Assembly: GCA_004295885.1 (NCBI GenBank)
Contig: SEDG01000190.1
Span: 1 to 5,394, forward strand
DNA length: 5,394 bases
Origin: Pedobacter sp.
GTDB lineage: Bacteria; Bacteroidota; Bacteroidia; Sphingobacteriales; Sphingobacteriaceae
Direction: 5' to 3'
The stretch's first letter is position 1, and the number at the start of each line of letters is the position of its first letter. This document shows, piece by piece, positions 1-5,394 of the stretch. Made by a program: the position numbers and the translations under genes. The notes below the pieces were generated by a model. The model saw nothing but the letters and a program-made list of their open reading frames with translations, ran no database searches and was not told the DNA's origin.

Positions 1-1625
1 TTTTTCTTCAATACATCAACAAAGTTTGAAGTTGCATCCATGTTAGAATTAGCCGCTAATTCCGCAATAGTAGCTTTTAAGGCTACACAGACATCATTAA
101 CTGCAGAACCAACTGTAGAAAGCGTAGCAGAACCACCCTGACTTGGTGCTGGTGGCAGCGAAGAATCTCCTAGTTCGAAATTAATTTTATCAGTCGGAAT
201 ATTCATCAGTTTACTGGCTATCAATCCCATTCCAGTACCAGTACCTGGGCCGATATCGCTCGTTGCACTTTGTAAAACCAATGTTCCATCAGCTTTCAAG
301 ATACCTTTTACACTAGCTCTACCTCTACCAGCATTAAAAACGCCAATACTTACACCATAACCAATATTCCAAGAACCTTCTACTATGCTACCAGGTTTAT
401 TTTTTCTTTTATCCCAACCAATTTTTGCTGAACCTAATTTGTAAGCTTCCTTAATGTATTTACTAGAAAATGGTCTGTTTTGAGCAGGGTCTTTCTCTGG
501 ATCATTCTTGATCCTAAAATCCAATGGATCCATATCGAGTGCATGAGCCATTTCGTCTATCGCACTTTCTAAAGCAAATGCTCCAGTTGCCTCGCCAGGT
601 CCACGCATCCAAATAGGCACACTCATATCCAGCGGAACGATATAGTAATTGGTGTTTACATTTTCAGAGCTGTACATAAACTTACTCATATTCACTACAC
701 CTTCGGTAAAGTTTTCGTAAGTAGAGCTTTGTCCAAAAGCTGTATGAGTGATACCAGTAAGTTTCCCATCTTTAGTTGCACCCAAACCAATTTTTTGATG
801 TGCAGCAGGCCTGTTTCCAACCATTGTAAACATCTGGTCGCGGGTAATAACCAACTTAACAGGTTTCTTAAGGTGTTTGGATGCCATTACTGTTGCAATT
901 TCTAATGGCCATGTTCTTAATGCCATACCAAAGCCGCCACCCACGAACTCGGAATTAACCTGAACACTCTCTGCTGGAATTTTAAATGCTCCTGCTATTG
1001 TATTTTGAGTAGCCTTCACCCCTTGTGTTTTTGCATAAACAGTAACTTGGTCATTTGGTCGCCAATCTGCAATAATCCCATGCAATTCCATAGGGTTATG
1101 CGTTTCTACAGGCATCAAGTAAGTTTGTTCAACCTGTACTTCAGCAGTTTTATAGGCATTTTCTACACCTCTAAGATAAGGAGCCGCACCTTGTAATTTC
1201 TTTGCGCCGGCATCCTTTATACTTTTCTCAAAATCAGTATTAAATGCAGCTTTTTCATAACTTACCTTTACTAATGATGCAGCATAAGTGGCTCTTTCAA
1301 AAGTATCAGCCACAACCATAGCAATGGGTTGTCCATTGAATAATACCTGATCTGTAAAAAATATCTTCATTTTTGGGCCACCTTCTGCTTCATATCCAGC
1401 AACAGATGGTTTATTTAAATGAGACAGTACACCTAAAACCCCTGGAGCTGCTGCAGCAGCCTTACTATCTATGGATGTTATTTTACCCTTTGTTATAGTG
1501 CTTGTAACCAAAACACCATAGGTTAATCCTGGTAACTGAAATTCTGCAAAATATTTGGCCTTTCCGGTTACCTTATCAATCCCGTCTACACGGTCATTTT
1601 CATCTTTAAAAAATAAATTTCCCAT
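1..1625 (-). CDS. paoC: Aldehyde oxidoreductase molybdenum-binding subunit (PaoC/YagR-like), 3' part beyond the window
   Basis: This is the large catalytic subunit of a xanthine-oxidase-family enzyme. It holds the molybdopterin cofactor where aldehydes are oxidised to carboxylates with water as the oxygen source. I read one uninterrupted frame of about 541 residues from the ATG at 1625 to the left edge. Family members are roughly 730-750 residues, so about the last quarter, including the expected catalytic Glu, is not visible. Residues 10-130 resemble the a/b hammerhead domain (RVDGIDKVTGKAKY near the start). Cofactor-domain motifs follow: THNPMELH (175-182), VGGGFG (228-233) followed by MALRTWP, MRGPGEATGAFALES (340-354) and SQGGSAT (495-501). 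There is no signal peptide (start MGNLFFKDEN), so export would depend on the small subunit. The start overlaps the stop of the FAD-subunit gene by one base (TAATG), implying translational coupling. The CoxL-type CSFR loop of CO dehydrogenase is absent from the visible part. Subunit identity is secure; the substrate is unknown. Confidence 0.95.
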   Translation of the reverse strand, partial: MGNLFFKDENDRVDGIDKVTGKAKYFAEFQLPGLTYGVLVTSTITKGKITSIDSKAAAAAPGVLGVLSHLNKPSVAGYEAEGGPKMKIFFTDQVLFNGQPIAMVVADTFERATYAASLVKVSYEKAAFNTDFEKSIKDAGAKKLQGAAPYLRGVENAYKTAEVQVEQTYLMPVETHNPMELHGIIADWRPNDQVTVYAKTQGVKATQNTIAGAFKIPAESVQVNSEFVGGGFGMALRTWPLEIATVMASKHLKKPVKLVITRDQMFTMVGNRPAAHQKIGLGATKDGKLTGITHTAFGQSSTYENFTEGVVNMSKFMYSSENVNTNYYIVPLDMSVPIWMRGPGEATGAFALESAIDEMAHALDMDPLDFRIKNDPEKDPAQNRPFSSKYIKEAYKLGSAKIGWDKRKNKPGSIVEGSWNIGYGVSIGVFNAGRGRASVKGILKADGTLVLQSATSDIGPGTGTGMGLIASKLMNIPTDKINFELGDSSLPPAPSQGGSATLSTVGSAVNDVCVALKATIAELAANSNMDATSNFVDVLKK

Positions 1626-2608
1626 TACGCTTTTGATTTGGCAATAGTTAACGCTTCAATAATTGAGTTTGGGGCAAGCTTTAGTTTGAAATCATTTTCT
1701 CCAAAACCTTTAGCATCTTTCATTGCTAGTTTAGCAGCTTCCTCAAAATTTGCACCCGTTGCTGCTTTCCCTTTTAAAAATGCTTCAGCAGCTGTTAGCC
1801 GCCATGGCTTGTGAGCAACGCCACCCATTGCCAGTCTAGCATTTGTTATTGAGCCATCTTTTATTTCTAGTGCAGCAGCGACAGAAATTAATGCAAAAGC
1901 ATAAGACGAACGATCTCTTACCTTTAAATAATGAACATACTGATTTAAATTGTTCACGGGGATTTCTAGTCTTACAATTAATTCGCCTTTTTGCAAATTA
2001 TTGTCTTTTTCTGGTGTTGTACCAGGTAAACGATGAAAATCTAAAAAGTTTATTTTTCTTTCGCCTTTGGCACCAGCAATAACTACTTGTGCATCTAATG
2101 CGGCTAAACCAACACACATGTCACTAGGATGAACAGCAATACAAGATTCGGATGTGCCAAATATGGCATGCATTCTATTGTATCCTCCAATTGCGCCACA
2201 ACCCGTTCCAGGTTCCCTCTTATTGCAAGGCATCGTGGTATCATAAAAATAACCACAACGAGTACGTTGCATCATGTTACCGCCAACTGTAGCTACATTT
2301 CTTAATTGTGCAGATGCGCCAGATTGCAACGCCAACATTAATAAAGGGAATTTCTCCTTTACAATCGCATTTTCGGCTAATGCCGAATTAGAAACTAAAG
2401 CTCCAATGTGCAACAAATTATTCTTTAGTTCGATTTGCTTTAGTGGTAAATGATTAATGTCGATAAGTTTTTCTGGAGCAGTTACTCCCCTTTTCATTAA
2501 ATCTACCAAGTTTGTTCCACCAGCAATAAATGCTGCTTTTGGATCTTTACCCACCAAACCTAAAGCCGTTTTAACAACCGTAGTTCTTAAGTATGTGAAA
2601 TTAATCAT
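1625..2608 (-). CDS. paoB: Aldehyde oxidoreductase FAD-binding subunit with extra [4Fe-4S] motif (PaoB/YagS-like)
   Basis: This is the medium subunit of the molybdenum aldehyde oxidoreductase. It carries FAD and passes electrons from the iron-sulfur subunit to the final acceptor. The complete 327-residue protein compares with about 318 for E. coli PaoB. The FAD domain shows FIAGGTNLVDLM (27-38) and ATVGGNMMQRTRC (106-118). The C-terminal CO-dehydrogenase-flavoprotein-type domain covers about 220-325 and includes MGGVAHKPWR (261-270). Within the FAD domain, Cys118, Cys128, Cys137 and Cys156 lie in RTRCGYFYD, PCNKREPGTGC and SESCIAVHPSD. This is the arrangement that binds an additional [4Fe-4S] cluster in E. 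coli PaoB and is absent from most xanthine dehydrogenase FAD subunits. An extra Cys165 follows. There is no signal peptide. The ATG overlaps the upstream gene's TGA (ATGA) and a purine-rich stretch sits seven bases upstream, supporting this start. The protein family is very secure; the symbol is by homology of motifs and gene order. Confidence 0.95.
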   Translation of the reverse strand: MINFTYLRTTVVKTALGLVGKDPKAAFIAGGTNLVDLMKRGVTAPEKLIDINHLPLKQIELKNNLLHIGALVSNSALAENAIVKEKFPLLMLALQSGASAQLRNVATVGGNMMQRTRCGYFYDTTMPCNKREPGTGCGAIGGYNRMHAIFGTSESCIAVHPSDMCVGLAALDAQVVIAGAKGERKINFLDFHRLPGTTPEKDNNLQKGELIVRLEIPVNNLNQYVHYLKVRDRSSYAFALISVAAALEIKDGSITNARLAMGGVAHKPWRLTAAEAFLKGKAATGANFEEAAKLAMKDAKGFGENDFKLKLAPNSIIEALTIAKSKA

Positions 2609-3225
2609 ATCGCCGCCCCCTTCTCTTTAACTTCTTGTATCGCATCAACTATGTTAGGGTAGGCACCACAGCGACAAATATTTCCACTCATATATTCTCT
2701 AATTTCTTCTTTGGAATTTGCGTGACCTTCTCGGATACAGGCAACTGCACTCATAATTTGCCCAGGCGTACAATAACCGCATTGAAAACCATCGTGTTTA
2801 ATAAAAGCAGCCTGCATTGGATGTAGAACATCGCCATTGGCCAAACCCTCAATGGTAGTAATGCTTTTTCCTTCATTCATTACCGCCAAGCTTAAGCAAG
2901 AGTTTACGCGTACACCATCAACGTGAACGGTACAGGCGCCACACTGTCCATGGTCGCAACCTTTTTTAGTCCCAGTTAAGTGAAGTTGCTCTCTTAATAA
3001 ATCTAAAAGTGTAACTCTAGGTTCTACTTTTAAGGCAAAAGGTTTGTTATTTACCTTCAAATTCAAGGGGATTTTCTCAAAAAGCTCTGCGAATTGCTCG
3101 TCCACTTTGTTATCTGCCGCCTTCAAAACAGTTAAAGGTGTCAAAGAAAGTGCAGTAATAAGTGTAGATTTTTTTAGGAAATCACGGCGTGTATCACCAG
3201 ATTGGTTATTGTCAATTTCAGCCAT
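2605..3225 (-). CDS. paoA: Tat-exported [2Fe-2S] subunit of aldehyde oxidoreductase (PaoA/YagT-like)
   Basis: This is the small electron-transfer subunit, with two [2Fe-2S] clusters relaying electrons from the Mo site to FAD. The complete protein has 206 residues. A twin-arginine signal is seen at the N-terminus: TRRDFLKKS (12-20), then a hydrophobic run to about residue 34 and a possible cleavage region around LKAAD (34-38). The plant-ferredoxin-type cluster is bound by Cys90, Cys95, Cys98 and Cys110 (GCDHGQCGACTV). The second, helical-domain cluster is bound by Cys149, Cys152, Cys184 and Cys186 (QCGYCTPGQ and ICRCGAYPNI). All eight ligands are present. It is the only subunit with a signal, so the FAD and Mo subunits probably cross the membrane with it, as in E. 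coli PaoABC. The start is firm: an in-frame stop lies 18 bases upstream (3241-3243), and only this ATG keeps the Tat motif. It is first in the operon and overlaps the next gene by four bases. Confidence 0.96.
   Translation of the reverse strand: MAEIDNNQSGDTRRDFLKKSTLITALSLTPLTVLKAADNKVDEQFAELFEKIPLNLKVNNKPFALKVEPRVTLLDLLREQLHLTGTKKGCDHGQCGACTVHVDGVRVNSCLSLAVMNEGKSITTIEGLANGDVLHPMQAAFIKHDGFQCGYCTPGQIMSAVACIREGHANSKEEIREYMSGNICRCGAYPNIVDAIQEVKEKGAAI
2616..2625 (-). promoter_or_regulatory. Probable ribosome binding site for the paoB-like gene
   Basis: The minus strand reads GAGAAGGGGG, ending seven bases before the paoB-like ATG, inside the last codons of the paoA-like gene. It is one mismatch from the AGGAGG core and is followed by an unusually GC-rich GCGGCG. 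In this AT-rich gene the run stands out, which suggests selection for re-initiation at the ATGA overlap. Bacteroidota often do not depend on a Shine-Dalgarno sequence, so the role is tentative. Confidence 0.4.
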
Positions 3226-3231
3226 AATAAA

Positions 3232-3275
3232 AAAGGAATGTTATTTCTCTAATATCGTAATAACAAAATTCCTTT
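3232..3275. repeat. Inverted repeat in the leader of the paoABC-like operon (candidate operator or 5' hairpin)
   Basis: The left arm AAAGGAAT+GTTATT (3232-3245) is the reverse complement of AATAAC (3259-3264) plus ATTCCTTT (3268-3275). The match is 14 bp, interrupted only by an AAA bulge at 3265-3267, with a 13-nt loop. The arm nearest the gene ends six bases before the paoA-like start codon. On the minus strand the outer arm includes GAATTTTG (3271-3264), one mismatch from the Bacteroidota -7 element TAnnTTTG. I see no good -33 TTTG, so the promoter is only a weak candidate. The repeat could be an operator overlapping the promoter or a hairpin near the translation start. The repeat itself is seen directly; its function is inferred. 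Confidence 0.55.
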
Positions 3276-3311
3276 CCCTAAGGTTTTAGTAATTTAGAAG
3301 GATTCTATGTG

Positions 3312-3358
3312 TTTTGTCATTCCGATTTTGGAGGAATCTATTTATAAGAATGACAAAA
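3312..3358. repeat. Perfect 11-bp inverted repeat, probable intergenic REP-like element
   Basis: TTTTGTCATTC (3312-3322) is exactly matched by its reverse complement GAATGACAAAA (3348-3358), with a 25-nt interior containing a further GATT/AATC pair (3324-3327 and 3335-3338). The pattern GTCATTCCGA, GGAATCT, GAATGACA resembles, from memory, short dispersed palindromic repeats common in Bacteroidota intergenic DNA. The copy number in this genome cannot be judged from one window. TTTTGTCA recurs at 3567-3574, which might mark another end of the repeat block. Confidence 0.6.
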
Positions 3359-3477
3359 ATTATTTGAAAAACAATGTCAGCTGCACTTGGCTTAACCCGT
3401 CCTTCTTTCCACTTTACTTCGCCTGCGTTCCTTCGGCTCGTGACGTTTCAATAAGGTTTATATTACAATCGGTAGTA

Positions 3478-3518
3478 GTTCTTTTGGCGGGGTTGTTCCG
3501 GCTAGAATCAAAAAGAAC
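3478..3518. repeat. 8-bp inverted repeat in GC-richer intergenic DNA
   Basis: GTTCTTTT (3478-3485) pairs with AAAAGAAC (3511-3518) around a 25-nt interior that could extend imperfectly through GCGGG/CCGGC. It lies just right of a GC-richer, pyrimidine-rich tract (about 3394-3436). A more distant GACGT (3432-3436) and ACGTC (3523-3527) flank it and could close a larger stem. It may belong to a dispersed intergenic repeat or a structured transcript. It does not look like an intrinsic terminator. Confidence 0.4.
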
Positions 3519-3640
3519 ATAGACGTCCCAGAGTTAAATCTGCGTTTTTGTGCTATTAATTTCGGTTTTTGTCACCTGAGTTATTGAGAATCCTTTAAGT
3601 GATTCACAGTATAGATTATTCTTTTGGAGGAGGGGTTAGA

Positions 3641-4666
3641 TTAAATTTCCGCTAATACAGTTCCCTTTTCCCATACTTCTAATTTGTGTATAACACCACA
3701 TTTTAAAGCAAAGTTTGCTCTTTGGTGGCCCACAGGGAAATCAAAACAAACTGGGTAATTAAAACCATTTATTTTTTCTAGCACTATATCAATCAATGTT
3801 TTGCCAAACTCTGAGCCAACATCATCTGGCTTTACTTTAAATCCGCCTATAATTAAACCGCTAAGTTTGTCTAATTTGCCACTTCTTTTTAAGTTATAGA
3901 ACATCCGGTCGATACTGTATAAATATTCACCTGTATCTTCAACAAAAAGTATTTTTCCGTCTGTCTGGATTTCAGATTTACTTCCAGCTAAGTTTTCAAT
4001 ACAACGAAGATTACCACCAATTAGTTCTCCTTCTGCAACTCCCATCCTATTGTTGGCATTGTAGCTAGTGCTATATTTCATTTTTTGTCCTTTCAATGCT
4101 TGCTGAATGGAATTAATGGTTTCAATTTGTATAGGCTCTGCCAAAGCCCAGTCTGATGGAAAACTGTTGCACATCTTAGAATGTATACTGGCAACATGAT
4201 ACTTCGTGTTAATATGGCAATGAAGTATGGTTATATCACTAAAACCTATAAGCCATTTAGGTGATGATTTGAATTTGCTGAAATCTAGTTGATCTAGGAT
4301 TCTAATTGCGCCATACCCCCCACGAGCACACATAATTGCTTTAATTGTCGGGTCATCTAACATTTGTTGTAAGTCCGCTAAACGCTCGGCATCTGTTCCA
4401 CCAAATGTATAGTCTTTTGCACCAACAGTTTTTCCAGTAGTAACATTAAAACCCCAACTTTTCATCTGAATAATGGATGGTTCTATTTCTGCTTGAGTGA
4501 TGTATCCCGCAGGACAAGTTATGCCAATTGTATCTCCTGGTAATAAATAAGGGGGTATTTTAACTTTTTTAGCTAACTCTGCTGTTGAAGTTTCTGACGG
4601 AGATACTCTTAACGGATTAATTAAAAGCGAAGCAGGGATAAGCGATAAAAAATATTTACGATTCAT
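3641..4666 (-). CDS. ldcA: LD-carboxypeptidase, peptidase family S66, with signal-like N-terminus
   Basis: This serine peptidase is of the LdcA type, which removes the terminal D-alanine from murein tetrapeptides by cutting an L,D bond during peptidoglycan turnover. The complete protein has 341 residues, longer than the roughly 300 of cytosolic LdcA because of about 35 extra N-terminal residues. The family core starts at PPYLLPGDTIGITCPAG (38-54). ARGGYGAIR (114-122) precedes the nucleophile motif GFSDIT (141-146) with Ser143. The expected Glu is Glu243 in FVEDTGEYLYSIDRM (241-255), and the His is His314 in FPVGHQRANFAL (310-321), so the Ser-Glu-His triad is intact. The start MNRKYFLSLIPASLLI has basic residues followed by a hydrophobic run, suggesting export or membrane anchoring. 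It also loosely resembles Bacteroidota Tat-like starts but has Arg-Lys instead of Arg-Arg. It begins 38 bp after topB and may be co-transcribed with it. The family is secure; localisation and exact substrate are not. Confidence 0.92.
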   Translation of the reverse strand: MNRKYFLSLIPASLLINPLRVSPSETSTAELAKKVKIPPYLLPGDTIGITCPAGYITQAEIEPSIIQMKSWGFNVTTGKTVGAKDYTFGGTDAERLADLQQMLDDPTIKAIMCARGGYGAIRILDQLDFSKFKSSPKWLIGFSDITILHCHINTKYHVASIHSKMCNSFPSDWALAEPIQIETINSIQQALKGQKMKYSTSYNANNRMGVAEGELIGGNLRCIENLAGSKSEIQTDGKILFVEDTGEYLYSIDRMFYNLKRSGKLDKLSGLIIGGFKVKPDDVGSEFGKTLIDIVLEKINGFNYPVCFDFPVGHQRANFALKCGVIHKLEVWEKGTVLAEI

Positions 4667-4704
4667 TATAAAGCAATATAAACATAAAAGATAAATTGTG
4701 CCTG

Positions 4705-5394
4705 TTAGACCGTAACTGGAACTTCTGCTAATTGAGCAGATAATCCTGCCCCTGCCAGCAAAAGTTCTTGTGTAATGGTCTTAGTGTAATCTGCAATTTC
4801 TGCCTTAAAATCTGTTACAGATGCGCCAGATCGAATTTCTTCCAATCGTTTTTCCCACTGACCAGTTAATTCTGCTTGTGCAATTTTTTTATCTTTAACC
4901 ACTTCATAAACAGCTAATCCTTTGGTAGTTGGGATTAAATTTCTTTTGTCCCTTGTAATATATTCTCGTGTAAGAAGTGTTTCTATAATTGCTGCTCTAG
5001 TTGCTGGGGTTCCTAAGCCGCTGTCTTTCATTGCATAACGCAATTCTTCGTCTTCAATTTCCTTTCCCGATGTTTCTAGGGCTTTTAATAAAGATGCTTC
5101 GTTATATAAAGGTTTTGGCTTGGTTTGTTTCTCTAACAACACTTTATTAACGATGGGTAAAAGTTCGCCTACTTTTACTTTTGGCAAAGCTGGGTTTTCT
5201 TCATCTTTTTTTTCATCCTCTGTTTCATTAAATACTGAACGCCATCCCGCAGAGCGGATTACAGTTCCATTGGCAATAAATACAGAACCAGATTCTATGG
5301 TAATTTTAGTAATCTCCTTTAAACATTCTTGATGAAAGGCTTCTAACATTCGTCCAGCTACCATGTCAAAAACGGCTTGATGATCTTTACTTAA
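4705..5394 (-). CDS. topB: DNA topoisomerase III (type IA), C-terminal part; 5' part beyond the window
   Basis: Type IA topoisomerases cut and rejoin one DNA strand through a tyrosine, relaxing and decatenating DNA. The visible 229 residues run open from the right window edge to a TAA at 4705-4707, so the gene begins outside the window. The internal Met at 5364 is not the real start. Counting from the edge, recognisable elements of the gate region are NEASLLKALE (98-107), SGLGTPATRAAII (125-137) followed by a winged-helix-like stretch through IPTTKGLAVYEVV, and GQWEKRLEEI (178-187). The active-site tyrosine and the TOPRIM metal site would lie upstream, outside the window. No CxxC zinc ribbons occur at the C-terminus, which favours topoisomerase III over TopA. 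An acidic stretch, about 56-67 (NETEDEKKDEEN), looks like a loop insertion. A mobile-element copy of topB is possible, but nothing here shows conjugation genes. Confidence 0.92.
   Translation of the reverse strand, partial: LSKDHQAVFDMVAGRMLEAFHQECLKEITKITIESGSVFIANGTVIRSAGWRSVFNETEDEKKDEENPALPKVKVGELLPIVNKVLLEKQTKPKPLYNEASLLKALETSGKEIEDEELRYAMKDSGLGTPATRAAIIETLLTREYITRDKRNLIPTTKGLAVYEVVKDKKIAQAELTGQWEKRLEEIRSGASVTDFKAEIADYTKTITQELLLAGAGLSAQLAEVPVTV

Larger units (their letters stand above)
3226..3640. other. 415-bp intergenic region without a credible gene
   Basis: This stretch lies between the LD-carboxypeptidase stop and the paoA-like start, both transcribed leftwards. It should therefore hold the end of one transcript and the promoter of the next. 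It contains three inverted repeats (3232-3275, 3312-3358, 3478-3518) and a GC-richer, pyrimidine-rich tract at about 3394-3436. I see no intrinsic terminator: none of the hairpins is followed by a clear T-run on the minus strand. The part from 3519 to 3640 shows only a weak 5-bp GAATC/GATTC pair (3588-3605) about 35-50 bases past the carboxypeptidase stop. No tRNA or rRNA signature was recognised. Confidence 0.6.

Noticed and set aside
1005..1196. A 63-codon plus-strand reading frame
   Set aside because: It lies entirely antisense to the Mo-subunit gene, whose motifs are clear; the amino-acid composition is non-protein-like.
1843..2082. A 79-codon plus-strand reading frame
   Set aside because: Antisense to the FAD-subunit gene, with no domain and no supporting context.
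1..3225. Alternative identity as CO dehydrogenase or classical xanthine dehydrogenase
   Set aside because: The visible Mo subunit lacks the CSFR loop of CoxL. The Tat signal on the small subunit plus the four-cysteine insertion in the FAD subunit match the PaoABC branch better than XdhABC.
3044..3289. An 81-codon plus-strand reading frame crossing the paoA-like start
   Set aside because: Mostly antisense to the Tat-signal subunit and its leader; nothing recognisable in the translation.
3478..3518. Intrinsic terminator for the LD-carboxypeptidase transcript
   Set aside because: The stem is AT-rich at its base, and on the minus strand no T-run follows it; it also lies more than 120 bases past the stop codon.
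3307..3522. A 71-codon plus-strand reading frame in the intergenic region
   Set aside because: It begins inside the intergenic palindrome region, spans both other repeat features, has no ribosome binding site and no recognisable domain. It looks like a chance frame through repeat DNA.
5120..5332. A 70-codon plus-strand reading frame
   Set aside because: Antisense to the well-supported topoisomerase gene; a shadow frame.
4705..5394. Conjugative-element origin because of the topoisomerase III gene
   Set aside because: topB homologues occur on Bacteroidota conjugative elements, but no transfer, integrase or mobilisation gene or attachment site is visible here, and the neighbours look like chromosomal metabolic genes.

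Overview
The window is AT-rich and every convincing gene lies on the minus strand. AT-rich leaders with little Shine-Dalgarno signal, together with protein sequences typical of the phylum, suggest a member of Bacteroidota, most likely Sphingobacteriaceae (Pedobacter-like). The taxonomic call is inference from style, not from a marker gene.

Reading in the direction of transcription (right to left), the window opens with the C-terminal 229 residues of a type IA topoisomerase (DNA topoisomerase III, topB; 5394-4705). After a 38-bp gap comes a complete peptidase-family-S66 LD-carboxypeptidase (4666-3641) with a signal-like N-terminus. A 415-bp intergenic region follows (3640-3226). It holds three inverted repeats and a GC-richer stretch, and looks like Bacteroidota-type intergenic repeat DNA plus the control region of the next operon.

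The left 60% of the window is a tightly packed three-gene operon for a molybdenum aldehyde oxidoreductase of the PaoABC (YagTSR) type. It encodes a Tat-signal [2Fe-2S] subunit (3225-2605), an FAD subunit carrying the extra four-cysteine [4Fe-4S] insertion (2608-1625), and the molybdopterin subunit (from 1625, running off the left edge after about 541 residues). The genes overlap by 4 bp (ATGA) and 1 bp (TAATG). By analogy with E. coli PaoABC, electrons from aldehyde oxidation would pass from the Mo cofactor through the two [2Fe-2S] clusters to FAD. The whole trimer would be exported by the single Tat signal on the small subunit.

I did not find a clearly undescribed system. The most interesting non-coding signals are an inverted repeat immediately upstream of the paoA-like start codon and the structured repeat DNA between 3312 and about 3575.
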